Source of the DNA: Candidatus Woesearchaeota archaeon
GTDB lineage: Archaea; Nanoarchaeota; Nanoarchaeia; Woesearchaeales; JAGVZT01
Reading direction: 5' to 3'
Assembly (NCBI GenBank): GCA_017608295.1
Contig: JAFCGF010000014.1
Location: 1-44,669 of the forward strand
DNA length: 44,669 nucleotides
Shown here: piece by piece, positions 8,701 to 15,098 of the stretch
Layout of the letters: the number at the start of each line of letters is the position of its first letter
Numbering within the stretch: position 1 is the first letter of the stretch
The notes under the pieces: generated by a model
What the model was told of the DNA's origin: nothing
The model's database searches: none
What the model saw: the letters and a program-made list of their open reading frames with translations, nothing else
Translations under genes and position numbers: made by a program

Positions 8701-10860
8701 CTCTCCGAGAATTACGATTGCGGCTGGGTGGACTACCTGCAGGGACCGGGCACGACACCTCCCGAGCCTGATCCGCTTGGCGCAGCATTGGACTGTGACC
8801 TGACTTTCACAACAGGTGGTACCTACGCCGACGACTACTGGACCTATGAAGAAGATTATCCATACTACAACGATAACGACGCGGCCCAAAGTGGCGACAT
8901 CACAGACAATCAGAATTCCTGGATGCAGACGACGGTGGATGTCGTTGGCCAGGAAGAGATAACATTCTGGTGGAAGGTCTCGTCTGAATATGACTGTGAC
9001 TGGCTGGAATTCAAAATTAATGAAGTACGTCAGGACAGGATTAGCGGAGATGAAGATTGGCAGAAGGAGGAATATACTCTTACCGGTACAGGTACATATA
9101 CTTTAAAATGGTGTTATACCAAGGACAACACTAGATCCGAAGGTGACGACTGCGGCTGGGTGGATTACTTTGAGAGACCTGACTTAATGCCTCCGGAACC
9201 CGAACCGCTTGCCGAGGCTTTAGACTGCGACCTGAGTTTCACAACTGGTGGTGCTCAAGATTGGGAGGCCAAGACCGATACGTCGGCCTACTTCGATGGC
9301 GATGTGGCTAAGAGCATAACAATCGCGAACGACGAGTACACATGGTTGGAGACTACAGTTGAGCCCAACGGCCAGGAAGAAACAGTATCGTTCTACTGGA
9401 GAATCTCATCGATGGGTAACAGCGAACTGGAGTTTTATATTGATGAGGAACTTCAGGATGATATTGACGGACAAACGGACTGGGAGAAGATGACTTATGA
9501 TGTAAACGGTACCAGCCCTATCACGCTGAGGTGGCTCTATTCCAGGGGCCCAACCGGCGGCTCAGATTCCGATTGCGGCTTCGTGGATTTTGTGCGCTAT
9601 TCAGGTACCACGACAAGCACACACCCGGATATAAGGGATTGGGAGACTGCTGTTAACTACAAATATGACACGAGCGGCAGGCGTATCAAAAAGAAGGTCG
9701 ATAATTACACCATCAGGTACATATATGATGGTGGTAACGTTATCGGTGAATACGACATCAATGACAACCTCCTGCGCAAATACATCCACGGTCCGTGCGT
9801 TGATGAGCCGGTCTGTATGATAGACGTCGTAGATAGTAACGCTGTCTATTACTATCACTACGATGCTTCGGGTTCTGTGGTGGCCTTAAGTGATACAGAC
9901 GGCGATAGCTGCCAGAGCTACGAGTACAGCGCCTATGGCCAGGTGGCGGCCTCAGATCCCAACTTCATTACCAATCCCTACATGTTCACTGGCCGCAGGT
10001 TTGATTTCGAAACAGGTCTTTACTATTATCGCGCAAGGTACTATAATCCATACATAGGCCGGTTCCTGCAGACTGACCCAATCGGTTACGGTGATGGCAT
10101 CAACTGGTATGCCTATTGTGGAAATAATTCAATCAACCGGGTGGATCCTAGTGGGCGGATCTCTGTGGATTGGCTTTGGTATGGTTGTTTTAAATTCTTG
10201 GAAAATGATGAAGGCGTACTCAGATTTCGGTATTGGGAAGGCGGTGGGAGAGTAACGAAAGATTTTGAAAGTTTGGACTCGTGGGAAACTTGGGCACAAA
10301 CTTACTTCAGTGGCCGTGAAAATGAAATGGCAGGTTCCATATTAGCTGGTGCAAATACAGATATTTTTTGGGAACTACAAAAAATAGCTTTTCTCTCTAG
10401 AGGCGGTGGTCAGATGATTGACGACATAGATTCATTGCTATTGGAGACAGGACAGACAGTGACAATCACAGATATTCAACAAGGGCGCGATCATTACGAC
10501 TGGGGCTCTAACACCTTAGCGTGGAATAATGTGACAAGGGGGAACGTCGATTATTTTCCAGGTGAGGGAGCAGAACGAGAATGGCATACAGCCCCAGCCC
10601 TGGTCGGCTTGGTTCACGAACTGAAGCATTGTCAGCAGGATCTTCAAGGCAAACCGTATATTGAAGAGGCTTCAGAGGGTTTCGCTATGATGAGGGAAAA
10701 CGATATGCGTTATGCCTTTTATTTAAAAGTACCTAATATGAAATGGATTTACCCGAGGCCTGGTATTGCAAGGAACACGGAAGATTTGGGGCGGACTGCG
10801 GCTAGCGCTTGGAGGAATTACAGGAAAAATATCCCATATCCCTTAGATCCATTATACTAA
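2794..10860 (+). CDS. Giant secreted RHS/YD-repeat protein with M91-like metallopeptidase toxin tip
   Basis: A 2,688-residue polymorphic-toxin-type protein. ATG 2794 is chosen because AAAGG precedes it by 8 bases and an export signal follows (a long basic N-region, then hydrophobic GVFMTILASVLLVQ). An earlier ATG at 2698 would add 32 unlikely residues. Domains in order: transglutaminase-like fold (about 112-262; GNGFDQASLMIALL, EHVW and FDP motifs, catalytic Cys absent); DUF6531-type pre-repeat (about 725-772); YD repeats (about 950-1700); four inserted beta-sandwich modules (about 1718-2282); RHS core ending in YYYRARYYNPYIGRFLQTDP and NRVDPSGR (about 2286-2455); and a variable tip. The tip carries HELKH at 2608-2612 and a later EN..R motif, as in Peptidase_M91/NleD-type zinc effectors. 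The RHS shell would encapsulate and release the tip. No obvious cognate immunity gene is present. Confidence 0.92.
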   Translation: MKRQKKTTSENATGSVVKRAEPRAALVKGVFMTILASVLLVQSESLASDLPALSAQLLDQLAAPSSFSSKVGQGPSSQESSTIVLPALNAPLLYLPAAPSDFESTGSTEDPNWNDPEIKELARALRYDPGLMYKFVHDYINYSLMWGDIKGPYMTWMDRSGNGFDQASLMIALLEEAKLHCTEYNVTDPNYVVGEIKISAAEASDWLGIGSDPNMARQVLARAGIYASVTEDPNEEVSSINMEHVWVTVTIDGNDYEFDPSFKSHTTKSGLSQWVTALGYNRSNFISDANEGYDWGTWWIKDINDTNIESDLSTYSTNLVNYIKDPNNGFSDGSLADIIGGRSIIPADANALPPTSLPYAEQDPCDYDDEFDIHNIPNIYRTSLRIVHCGIDETFWSSDIYGRRLTLKYSNVSDRPVLILDGNDIATGNVTTWGQPYYLILLVDHPYDANDFDDVQAINVFSGGFYQIVNGWGDTGTKILEKHRALLEQYRFDGYSDSSEQVLGESYALVGLTWLVQNSRMRSMLDEIGSSCMLTNHHMLGVTGQWHYPIPYLTMMTGHLGVYSDQDPNGIFLTLAGHCSAYGHEVIRQLQDCNAVSTVELLDMANDLSDPNINKIFYTDSSNWSSEPNVQSQLEGYSDDEKNFVGAYLTYGFSAYLPQYGDLNKDDWTGMCFEAVRSTADLLSISYNNSMGFNAGSSTIFNDSLSPSEVFDRSYVPNPGYADADVGAFGFGATDLAIGNGGLPFGLSFSRQYSSKHRLEDGPLGLGWTHNFDIVAKVTSDSFQLLGEDSPIDAAPHIVSLYVTNDILTYSTETPLMNNMIASLCETWLMDQMMDNLVTIQQGAGTMKFVRDPNGVYNAPTGKNLKLVVDVNDNFLLKNGSGIFYHFDSDERLSQWSDPHENIVDFTYTSGKLTKVAGKIGGTESRYLEIYYDVNDHIIDVNDSAEPIRNISYTYDANDNLIEYTNLDGNTYTFDYDDANDGQLTKIFSPVDSNYPALTNVYDTLGRIKQQTDANDNSFDFFHAYYRSERLEPNQTDPNNDTARFSTATWFNEHRRAILTQDQLGRENTYGYDGLLRLTSMASQTGTSSEYEYDEYNRIVDTESFSKTGSGDPNLSVSYDYDSYENDDGRWFIARKKHTDPNLYDVVYEYDYDDPNTYGTEVGNLMKITYQEVDAPSDTNRPIETFTYTSDGQIETKTDPEGMVTKFEYYSAADGAGLKKTIVDFNDADPNNNLNITAEFTYDSVGRVATIKDPLGNITQNQYYNSGLLKKTIAPDPNYVTTYEYREDGKLIYVKSHLTDPNQTIILQAVTYTDTGQKKTVRGPYVDQNDLGINLTKFTYDNLGRLWKVEDAENNITETRYYPDGKVWKVIDAEGHDVVKYTYDPNGTLIKVEDAKDNATEYEYNGFMGLKKTIFADGTFTEPNYNPLRQMETMTTRAGDIICVKRDDLGRVKKKILPNNTIYYKYDLTGRVIETTDMKGYANIKYTYDTAGRLIKVEYPGKTVSYEYDLAGKRTKLTYPDDSYITYEYDNLNRPIKILNDANSVLAEYSYDQRSRRKQVTYANGTSISYEYDAASRLLDVNNVTDTDSYQYIYTYDKVGNRLNMTFNDTDQHLYTYDDIYQVTDVDYPTAYTWISDVNFTYDDAGNRTSVIDGGTTSYTANELNQYSSVGNNSYDYDFNGNLTYDASYSYTYDAENHLMDVTHAGPVNGPFNDAVDNYYLTFTTGGDANWAPITPKYCEDPNHDDHDQDSAKSGDISANQQSWLETKVNGTGTIKFYAQRSAGGILHLIVDDDIVLYLFDEDTCAEHSYDITDIGPHTLRWRFFKEGGGSLGTGFAWIDNVEWTSTTENSASLQMALDMGWPVATGGDTDWYGYKSTYYSYHDGDCAWSGDIEDNEVSLMEATVEGAGTVTFWWKVSSQSGSDFLEFYIDGELQDGRISGEVDWQEEEYELTGSGSHSLLWQYKKNSSLSENYDCGWVDYLQGPGTTPPEPDPLGAALDCDLTFTTGGTYADDYWTYEEDYPYYNDNDAAQSGDITDNQNSWMQTTVDVVGQEEITFWWKVSSEYDCDWLEFKINEVRQDRISGDEDWQKEEYTLTGTGTYTLKWCYTKDNTRSEGDDCGWVDYFERPDLMPPEPEPLAEALDCDLSFTTGGAQDWEAKTDTSAYFDGDVAKSITIANDEYTWLETTVEPNGQEETVSFYWRISSMGNSELEFYIDEELQDDIDGQTDWEKMTYDVNGTSPITLRWLYSRGPTGGSDSDCGFVDFVRYSGTTTSTHPDIRDWETAVNYKYDTSGRRIKKKVDNYTIRYIYDGGNVIGEYDINDNLLRKYIHGPCVDEPVCMIDVVDSNAVYYYHYDASGSVVALSDTDGDSCQSYEYSAYGQVAASDPNFITNPYMFTGRRFDFETGLYYYRARYYNPYIGRFLQTDPIGYGDGINWYAYCGNNSINRVDPSGRISVDWLWYGCFKFLENDEGVLRFRYWEGGGRVTKDFESLDSWETWAQTYFSGRENEMAGSILAGANTDIFWELQKIAFLSRGGGQMIDDIDSLLLETGQTVTITDIQQGRDHYDWGSNTLAWNNVTRGNVDYFPGEGAEREWHTAPALVGLVHELKHCQQDLQGKPYIEEASEGFAMMRENDMRYAFYLKVPNMKWIYPRPGIARNTEDLGRTAASAWRNYRKNIPYPLDPLY
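7945..9640 (+). repeat. Four tandem beta-sandwich modules inside the RHS protein
   Basis: Four diverged copies of a module of about 120-140 residues. Each starts near an FTTGG or ATGGD motif and a conserved Trp. The middle has SGDI..N..SW followed by a strand-rich stretch such as FWWKVSS and LEFYIDGELQD. Each ends with a GWVDY-like motif. Linkers between copies 2, 3 and 4 share PPEP(D/E)PL. The array interrupts the YD-repeat region: the sequence before it (TYDAENHLMDV) would join naturally to the sequence after it (VNYKYDTSGRR). The modules are probably carbohydrate or cell-surface binding jelly-roll domains displayed on the RHS shell, which is inference. Confidence 0.7.
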
Positions 10861-10882
10861 AACCATATTGAAAGGATTAAAG

Positions 10883-12430
10883 ATGAGTAGATATAAAAGT
10901 TTGATTCTCATATTGTACTTGTGCATTCTTCCAGCAGCGCGGATACAAGCCCAGCCCAAGACTTATTCGGGTATCGAGAAGAAGGCCGAAACGCCTACAA
11001 TTGACGTAACTGAACTGGATATAAGCAACAAAATCCTTAAGTTGCGCTACGATATAAAGAATAATTCTGAGCATGATATCTGGATCTGTGAGGACATTTC
11101 TGTGGACTTACATGAGTGTGATTTTGAAGCATACATGGCCGAAGACAAACAGACTCTTCTAATACGCAGACGGCTTGATATCAAGGCTTTGGACTCGGTG
11201 GTTGCTCCGCCCCATGGTCGTTACGTGCGTTTGCGGGCGGGTCAATCCCGGACTGAATGCTTGTTCTTGTCTCGGCCTGTTGAGTCCCGCTTTTTTTGGG
11301 CTACTCCAACCAAGCCGGGCAAGGCTTATACCAAAAGTCTTGCTCTGGAAATCGGCTATTATCCCGGGGACTTGTCCGGCATGATTCGTGGCATCCTTGA
11401 AAAGGAAGAGAAATCCCGTGACAAAAAGCCCGTGGTCTATCCGACCTATCCGGCCTCTATTCAAGAGTGGTTTGTAGGACGTTTGTTGGGATTCTATTGG
11501 GTAAATTGGTTAAAAGGACTCGTGAGGCACAGGGGTGAAGAGCTCGTAATTCCCTGGACAGGCCAGTTTCGCATGGGAGAGCAGGTCTTACGGATAACGA
11601 TCGATGACCTGCGAATTCCATATGAAGAGAAATATGATCAGCCAAAAGTGTCACCGCCTGATCTGAACCATTGCATGCGAATTGAGATGCGGTATCAACC
11701 TTCGATACTCGATTATTTCTTTCCTTATCCGAATGAGCGGGACGTGCTTAGTGCTGAGGAAGTTAAATATTTACAGTCTCTGCAAAAAATCGTCACGGAC
11801 AATCAAGAACACATACAAGCCTTTGCCAACGAAGTCGGAAAGGGTCTGCCCGGGGGGATTTTCACTGAACGAAGCACAGTTCGTGTAATATGCTATCGTG
11901 ACGGTGAGCGTCTTACATCCTTTACCATATATGATGATAGGTCTATCGTTACCGAAGAAGAACAGTGTATCAGGTACAAAACAGGCCTACCAAGCCTGAG
12001 GATGCTCCCGCCGCAGATACAACCGTTTCAGTTGCGATTAGACTGTGCAGACAATCTAAGGAGCCTCTGTTCACTTTTGCAGTTTTTATGCAGAAGTGGG
12101 AGGACATACCCATTGTCCAAATGGTGTGACACCATTGTACGTTACTGTCGAATCGATTATATTTCAAAGGGATATGGGATGAGGTATTTCAAATGTCCGA
12201 CTGCAGGCCCAAGCAAATGTCATTACGCGATGAATCCGAATTGTAAGCCGGATTCACCGCCTGATACTGTCCTTTTATTCGAGACCAAAGCGGGCTGGAA
12301 TCGGCATGGTGGACCTGAGCTTTTTACTTTCGACAACCATGAGCCTAAGGGTGGTTGTGTTCTCTTAAACGACGGCACTGTAAAATTCATCCGTACCAAG
12401 GAAGAACTCCAGCAGCTTCAATGGAAATAG
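10883..12430 (+). CDS. Secreted protein with C-terminal H-X-DG-like motif
   Basis: A 515-residue protein starting at ATG 10883, with AAAGGA about 6 bases upstream. A TTG five codons earlier is less likely. A signal peptide is visible (SLILILYLCILPAARIQAQ, cleavage near residue 24). The C-terminal 90 residues are Cys-rich (FKCPTAGPSKCHYAMNPNC) and finish with NHEPKGGCVLLNDGTVKF. This resembles the H-X9-DG motif of planctomycetal DUF1559/prepilin-like secreted proteins, but with ten residues rather than nine between H and DG. It follows the RHS gene by 22 bases and is probably co-transcribed. Its predicted export makes it a poor candidate for a cytosolic immunity protein, though a periplasmic protective role cannot be excluded. 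Confidence 0.78.
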   Translation: MSRYKSLILILYLCILPAARIQAQPKTYSGIEKKAETPTIDVTELDISNKILKLRYDIKNNSEHDIWICEDISVDLHECDFEAYMAEDKQTLLIRRRLDIKALDSVVAPPHGRYVRLRAGQSRTECLFLSRPVESRFFWATPTKPGKAYTKSLALEIGYYPGDLSGMIRGILEKEEKSRDKKPVVYPTYPASIQEWFVGRLLGFYWVNWLKGLVRHRGEELVIPWTGQFRMGEQVLRITIDDLRIPYEEKYDQPKVSPPDLNHCMRIEMRYQPSILDYFFPYPNERDVLSAEEVKYLQSLQKIVTDNQEHIQAFANEVGKGLPGGIFTERSTVRVICYRDGERLTSFTIYDDRSIVTEEEQCIRYKTGLPSLRMLPPQIQPFQLRLDCADNLRSLCSLLQFLCRSGRTYPLSKWCDTIVRYCRIDYISKGYGMRYFKCPTAGPSKCHYAMNPNCKPDSPPDTVLLFETKAGWNRHGGPELFTFDNHEPKGGCVLLNDGTVKFIRTKEELQQLQWK

Positions 12431-12747
12431 TGGCACTGGAAAAAAGATTGATAGATCAGAGATAAAGGTTTGCCCTGCCAATTAATGACCAGCAAGTAAA
12501 AAATAGCTTATAGCGGTTAGCGTACAGCGTTTAGCCTGCACTATGGAGCGTATATTATTAATTGAATCACGTACAACCAACCAGCGACTTTTTTAATAGA
12601 TTCCCCATTAGCCAAATTTGGCTGTAACAACCCCCCACCTCAAAACCAAAACCTTCACATTTGGTGTGATTTCCAAACGTATGAAGAAAATCACCCCATT
12701 AATGCGGATACTCCATTAGCTTCATGCTAAGGTATTTATATTTATAG
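12431..12747. other. Intergenic stretch without a gene
   Basis: About 317 bases, AT-rich. It contains only a short near-repeat of TAGCG/GTTTAGC-like words around 12508-12536 and a small TAGCCAAATTTGGCT palindrome near 12608-12622. No terminator with a T-run and no convincing promoter were seen. Confidence 0.35.
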
Positions 12748-13128
12748 ATGCAAATAAATATCATGAAAATGTCGGAAGCAAGGATAATTGCCGAAGCCAT
12801 GGTACAATCAGCTGAGAAGTCAGGAGAGAAAATAGCAAAAGGTATGGTGAAATCGGCAGAAGTAACTGCTAAAAGTATAACAGATTCAGCAGAAAAAACT
12901 GCTAAGGCAATAATTGACAATAACACCAAGAATGCAGAAGCCCTCAAGGAAGGTTTCCGGGAAGTTGGAAAGTCTCTCAGAGGTACAAGGGCAGAACTCA
13001 TGATGGATGTGCTACTGAAACAAAGTGAAGTCAACGGAGGAACGATACCGGAGCCCGGTTCCGAAAGATGGAATAAAAGCAAAGAGATTGCCAAACATGT
13101 CCTAAAGGAGTTTTCAAATGAGGAATAG
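12748..13128 (+). CDS. Small coiled-coil protein with Ala/Lys-rich repeats
   Basis: A 126-residue hydrophilic protein of unknown function. Residues 10-70 consist of an 11/12-residue pseudo-repeat of the type SAEKSGEKIAKGMVK / SAEVTAKSI / SAEKTAKAI, which predicts a long amphipathic helix or coiled coil, as in LEA-like or phage structural proteins. The C-terminal half (about 75-126) is mixed and highly charged. No good ribosome binding site precedes ATG 12748, and in-frame ATGs at 12763 and 12769 are alternatives. No signal peptide is present. It stands alone between an RHS locus and an integrase locus and belongs to neither with confidence. Confidence 0.6.
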   Translation: MQINIMKMSEARIIAEAMVQSAEKSGEKIAKGMVKSAEVTAKSITDSAEKTAKAIIDNNTKNAEALKEGFREVGKSLRGTRAELMMDVLLKQSEVNGGTIPEPGSERWNKSKEIAKHVLKEFSNEE

Positions 13129-13480
13129 AAGACATCGACGGCGGGTGTTAAGAATGCTGGGAATATTGAAATGAAATGTCTTTCTTAACATTGTGGGAAT
13201 TAATCCCATCAATTAATAATTGTATTTTATTGACACACAGAAATATTTGTTAAATAGCTACATTCTCCAGATTTAGGACTCGTAACAATTCTGAACCTTT
13301 ATGATCCAAATTTCGTCTGCTCATAGCGATTGACCTCACCCTAAATATAAGTGAGGTCAACAACTGACCAAAGACCAACTGGAGCCTTATGAGAAACTGA
13401 TTTTATCGGTCAAACCGAAAACAAAGGCACAAAGAAATGAATAGAATAACATATTTAAGCATTGGAATTAACATTTTGAT
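13129..13480. other. Intergenic stretch holding one perfect hairpin
   Basis: About 350 AT-rich bases without a gene. It contains the inverted repeat listed separately at 13331-13359 and a TTGACA at 13230-13235 with no well-placed -10 partner. Confidence 0.35.
13331..13359. repeat. Perfect 9-bp inverted repeat
   Basis: TGACCTCAC at 13331-13339 pairs perfectly with GTGAGGTCA at 13351-13359 across an 11-base AT-rich loop. No T-run follows, so it is more likely an operator or a recombinase-related site than an intrinsic terminator. It lies 120 bases before the small zinc-ribbon gene. Confidence 0.45.
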
Positions 13481-13678
13481 ATGAAATACTGCATTAATTG
13501 CGAGAGGATGGTGGAACCAAAAAAAGATTTTAGCCTTGGGATATTTATTGTCCTTCTAATACTCGGATTAATCCCAGGGATAATCTATGTGTTCTACTTT
13601 CTAATAAAGCAAGGTAGTTGCCCCATGTGTAACAGCAAACACTGGGGGGTACCTTCGAGAAAGAAACAGAAGAGCTAA
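13481..13678 (+). CDS. Small membrane protein with a split zinc ribbon
   Basis: A 65-residue protein. An N-terminal CINC pair (residues 4-7) and a C-terminal CPMC pair (residues 47-50) flank one hydrophobic segment of about 24 residues (GIFIVLLILGLIPGIIYVFYFL). The cysteines therefore lie on both sides of a helix or hairpin, probably binding one zinc at the membrane face if the segment is a re-entrant pair. Similar short zinc-ribbon plus membrane-segment proteins occur in archaea and mobile elements. Its stop codon lies at the very end of the convergent integrase gene (13678 against 13679). Function is unknown. Confidence 0.65.
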   Translation: MKYCINCERMVEPKKDFSLGIFIVLLILGLIPGIIYVFYFLIKQGSCPMCNSKHWGVPSRKKQKS

Positions 13679-14941
13679 TTATTTAAACACTTCAGGATGC
13701 TGCGTAAGCATATTCATCAACTCATCTGCTTTTTCTCTTCTTTCGTATAGCTCTTCAGCAGTCTTATCCGTCAAAGGGAAGCCGCATTTGCCACATTGAA
13801 TTGAAACAGGTGTGTTCTTCAAACCGCATCTGGGACACAAGATAATATTCACCGCTTTATTGCTTCGTACTTCTCTTTGTTTCTTTCCAAAAAGCGATAG
13901 AAGCTGGACATCAACTTGTTTACCACTCAGGTGAGTGTATATGGATGCCGTTCTACCTCCCTGTCTCCAGCCAAAGTGCTCATTCATAACAGATTCAGTC
14001 AGCTTAGGGGCGTAGTGAGTTGCCAGCGAGTGTCTCAGAAGATGGGGCCGAATCGGTTTTTCTATCCCTGCTTTCTTTGCAAGGTCTCTCAACATCTTAT
14101 ACGCCCAAGAATAGTTTAGATGGCGAGAAGGGATTTTGCTTCGTAAATGGATGTTTACCCATACCGGAGCATCCCGGTCCTTATTTGGATGGATATCGAG
14201 CCATGCTGCCATCGCCAGACTTGCTGCCGGCGTAAGTCGCACACGGCGCGAACCTGTCTTTCCGTCTACGAGGATCTGGCTGCTATACTTATCGAACATC
14301 ACATCCTCACGCCTTAATGTTAAGAATTCACCAATTCTGCAACCTGAGCCAAAAAGCCCCAGAACGAACGCCCTGTCTCGCGAGTTGTTCGTTGTTCTGG
14401 CAAGTATGTTTACCTCCTCGGGAGTCCATATATCCTTTGGTAGAAGGCCGTTCCTGCTTTTTCTTCGTTTGATCCAGCTGACTTCTGCCGGATATTCCAT
14501 TTCCGCTAATTCTTCCGATCTTGATTCGGGATTTTTTAACCACCGCCAGAACTTCTTGATGGTCATCTTGTAACTCTCGACGGTTTGCTCTGCATAACCT
14601 TCAGTAACGGTAGCTTTTGCTCTTTTCTTCAATTTAATGTTCTTTATTTTTCCAACGAGATTTACGATATCTTCCCGGGAAAGCAGCTCGAACGGTCTAT
14701 TATCAAGCCAGATGGAAATCCGATACATGTTCCCTAAGAGTACCGCTATCCTTCCCAAACTGAGTTCTTCGATTATGAGGTTCCGGTAGAACCCTAACAG
14801 CTTACTGCGGTTGGGCTCAGGAATATGCTGATTATACATGGCGTCCGCTTGGTTCGTCCTCGATTTGACCGGCTCTCCTTTAATTCTGGCTAGCAAGCTG
14901 GCTATGGTCCTGTCCTCCTGGTGCAGATACAACCTCTTCAT
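13679..14941 (-). CDS. Tyrosine recombinase/integrase with C-terminal zinc ribbon
   Basis: A 420-residue site-specific recombinase that would cut and rejoin DNA through a phosphotyrosine. An N-terminal SAM-like core-binding domain (about 50-170) includes the phrase ESYKMTIKKFWRWLKNP. The catalytic domain follows (about 185-350), with the first Arg in GSGCRIGEFL, box II HLLRHSLAT, then HFGW and the IYTHLS segment containing the candidate Tyr. The last 60 residues form a four-Cys zinc ribbon (CPRCG and CGKCG). Integrases with this added ribbon are best known from archaea. ATG 14941 is preferred because GAGG lies 6 bases upstream. It is paralogous to the next gene on the same strand, and both appear intact in the catalytic region. 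Confidence 0.9.
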   Translation of the reverse strand: MKRLYLHQEDRTIASLLARIKGEPVKSRTNQADAMYNQHIPEPNRSKLLGFYRNLIIEELSLGRIAVLLGNMYRISIWLDNRPFELLSREDIVNLVGKIKNIKLKKRAKATVTEGYAEQTVESYKMTIKKFWRWLKNPESRSEELAEMEYPAEVSWIKRRKSRNGLLPKDIWTPEEVNILARTTNNSRDRAFVLGLFGSGCRIGEFLTLRREDVMFDKYSSQILVDGKTGSRRVRLTPAASLAMAAWLDIHPNKDRDAPVWVNIHLRSKIPSRHLNYSWAYKMLRDLAKKAGIEKPIRPHLLRHSLATHYAPKLTESVMNEHFGWRQGGRTASIYTHLSGKQVDVQLLSLFGKKQREVRSNKAVNIILCPRCGLKNTPVSIQCGKCGFPLTDKTAEELYERREKADELMNMLTQHPEVFK

Positions 14942-15064
14942 GGTCAGCCTCACATTTGGATGAATCTTTTGGATTTAAGATTGTTGTGCCCGTGGCATGC
15001 CAACCAGACCGTTAATGTCGGATGTCCTGCCTCTAAGAGGATGTGTATTTCGAGATCGAGAAAT

Positions 15065-15098
15065 AAGCATATTCATAATCTCGTCAGCTTTTTCTCCC
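15065..15098 (-). pseudogene. Out-of-frame remnant of the second integrase's C-terminal tail
   Basis: Read on the minus strand, the bases just after the stop codon of the second integrase still encode EKADE and MNML in a shifted frame. These match the end of the first integrase (REKADELMNML). Comparing the two genes, a 2-base deletion near 15099-15103 plus a substitution creates the TAG at 15099-15101, so about 15-20 terminal residues have been lost. The loss lies beyond the zinc ribbon and may be harmless. Confidence 0.6.
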
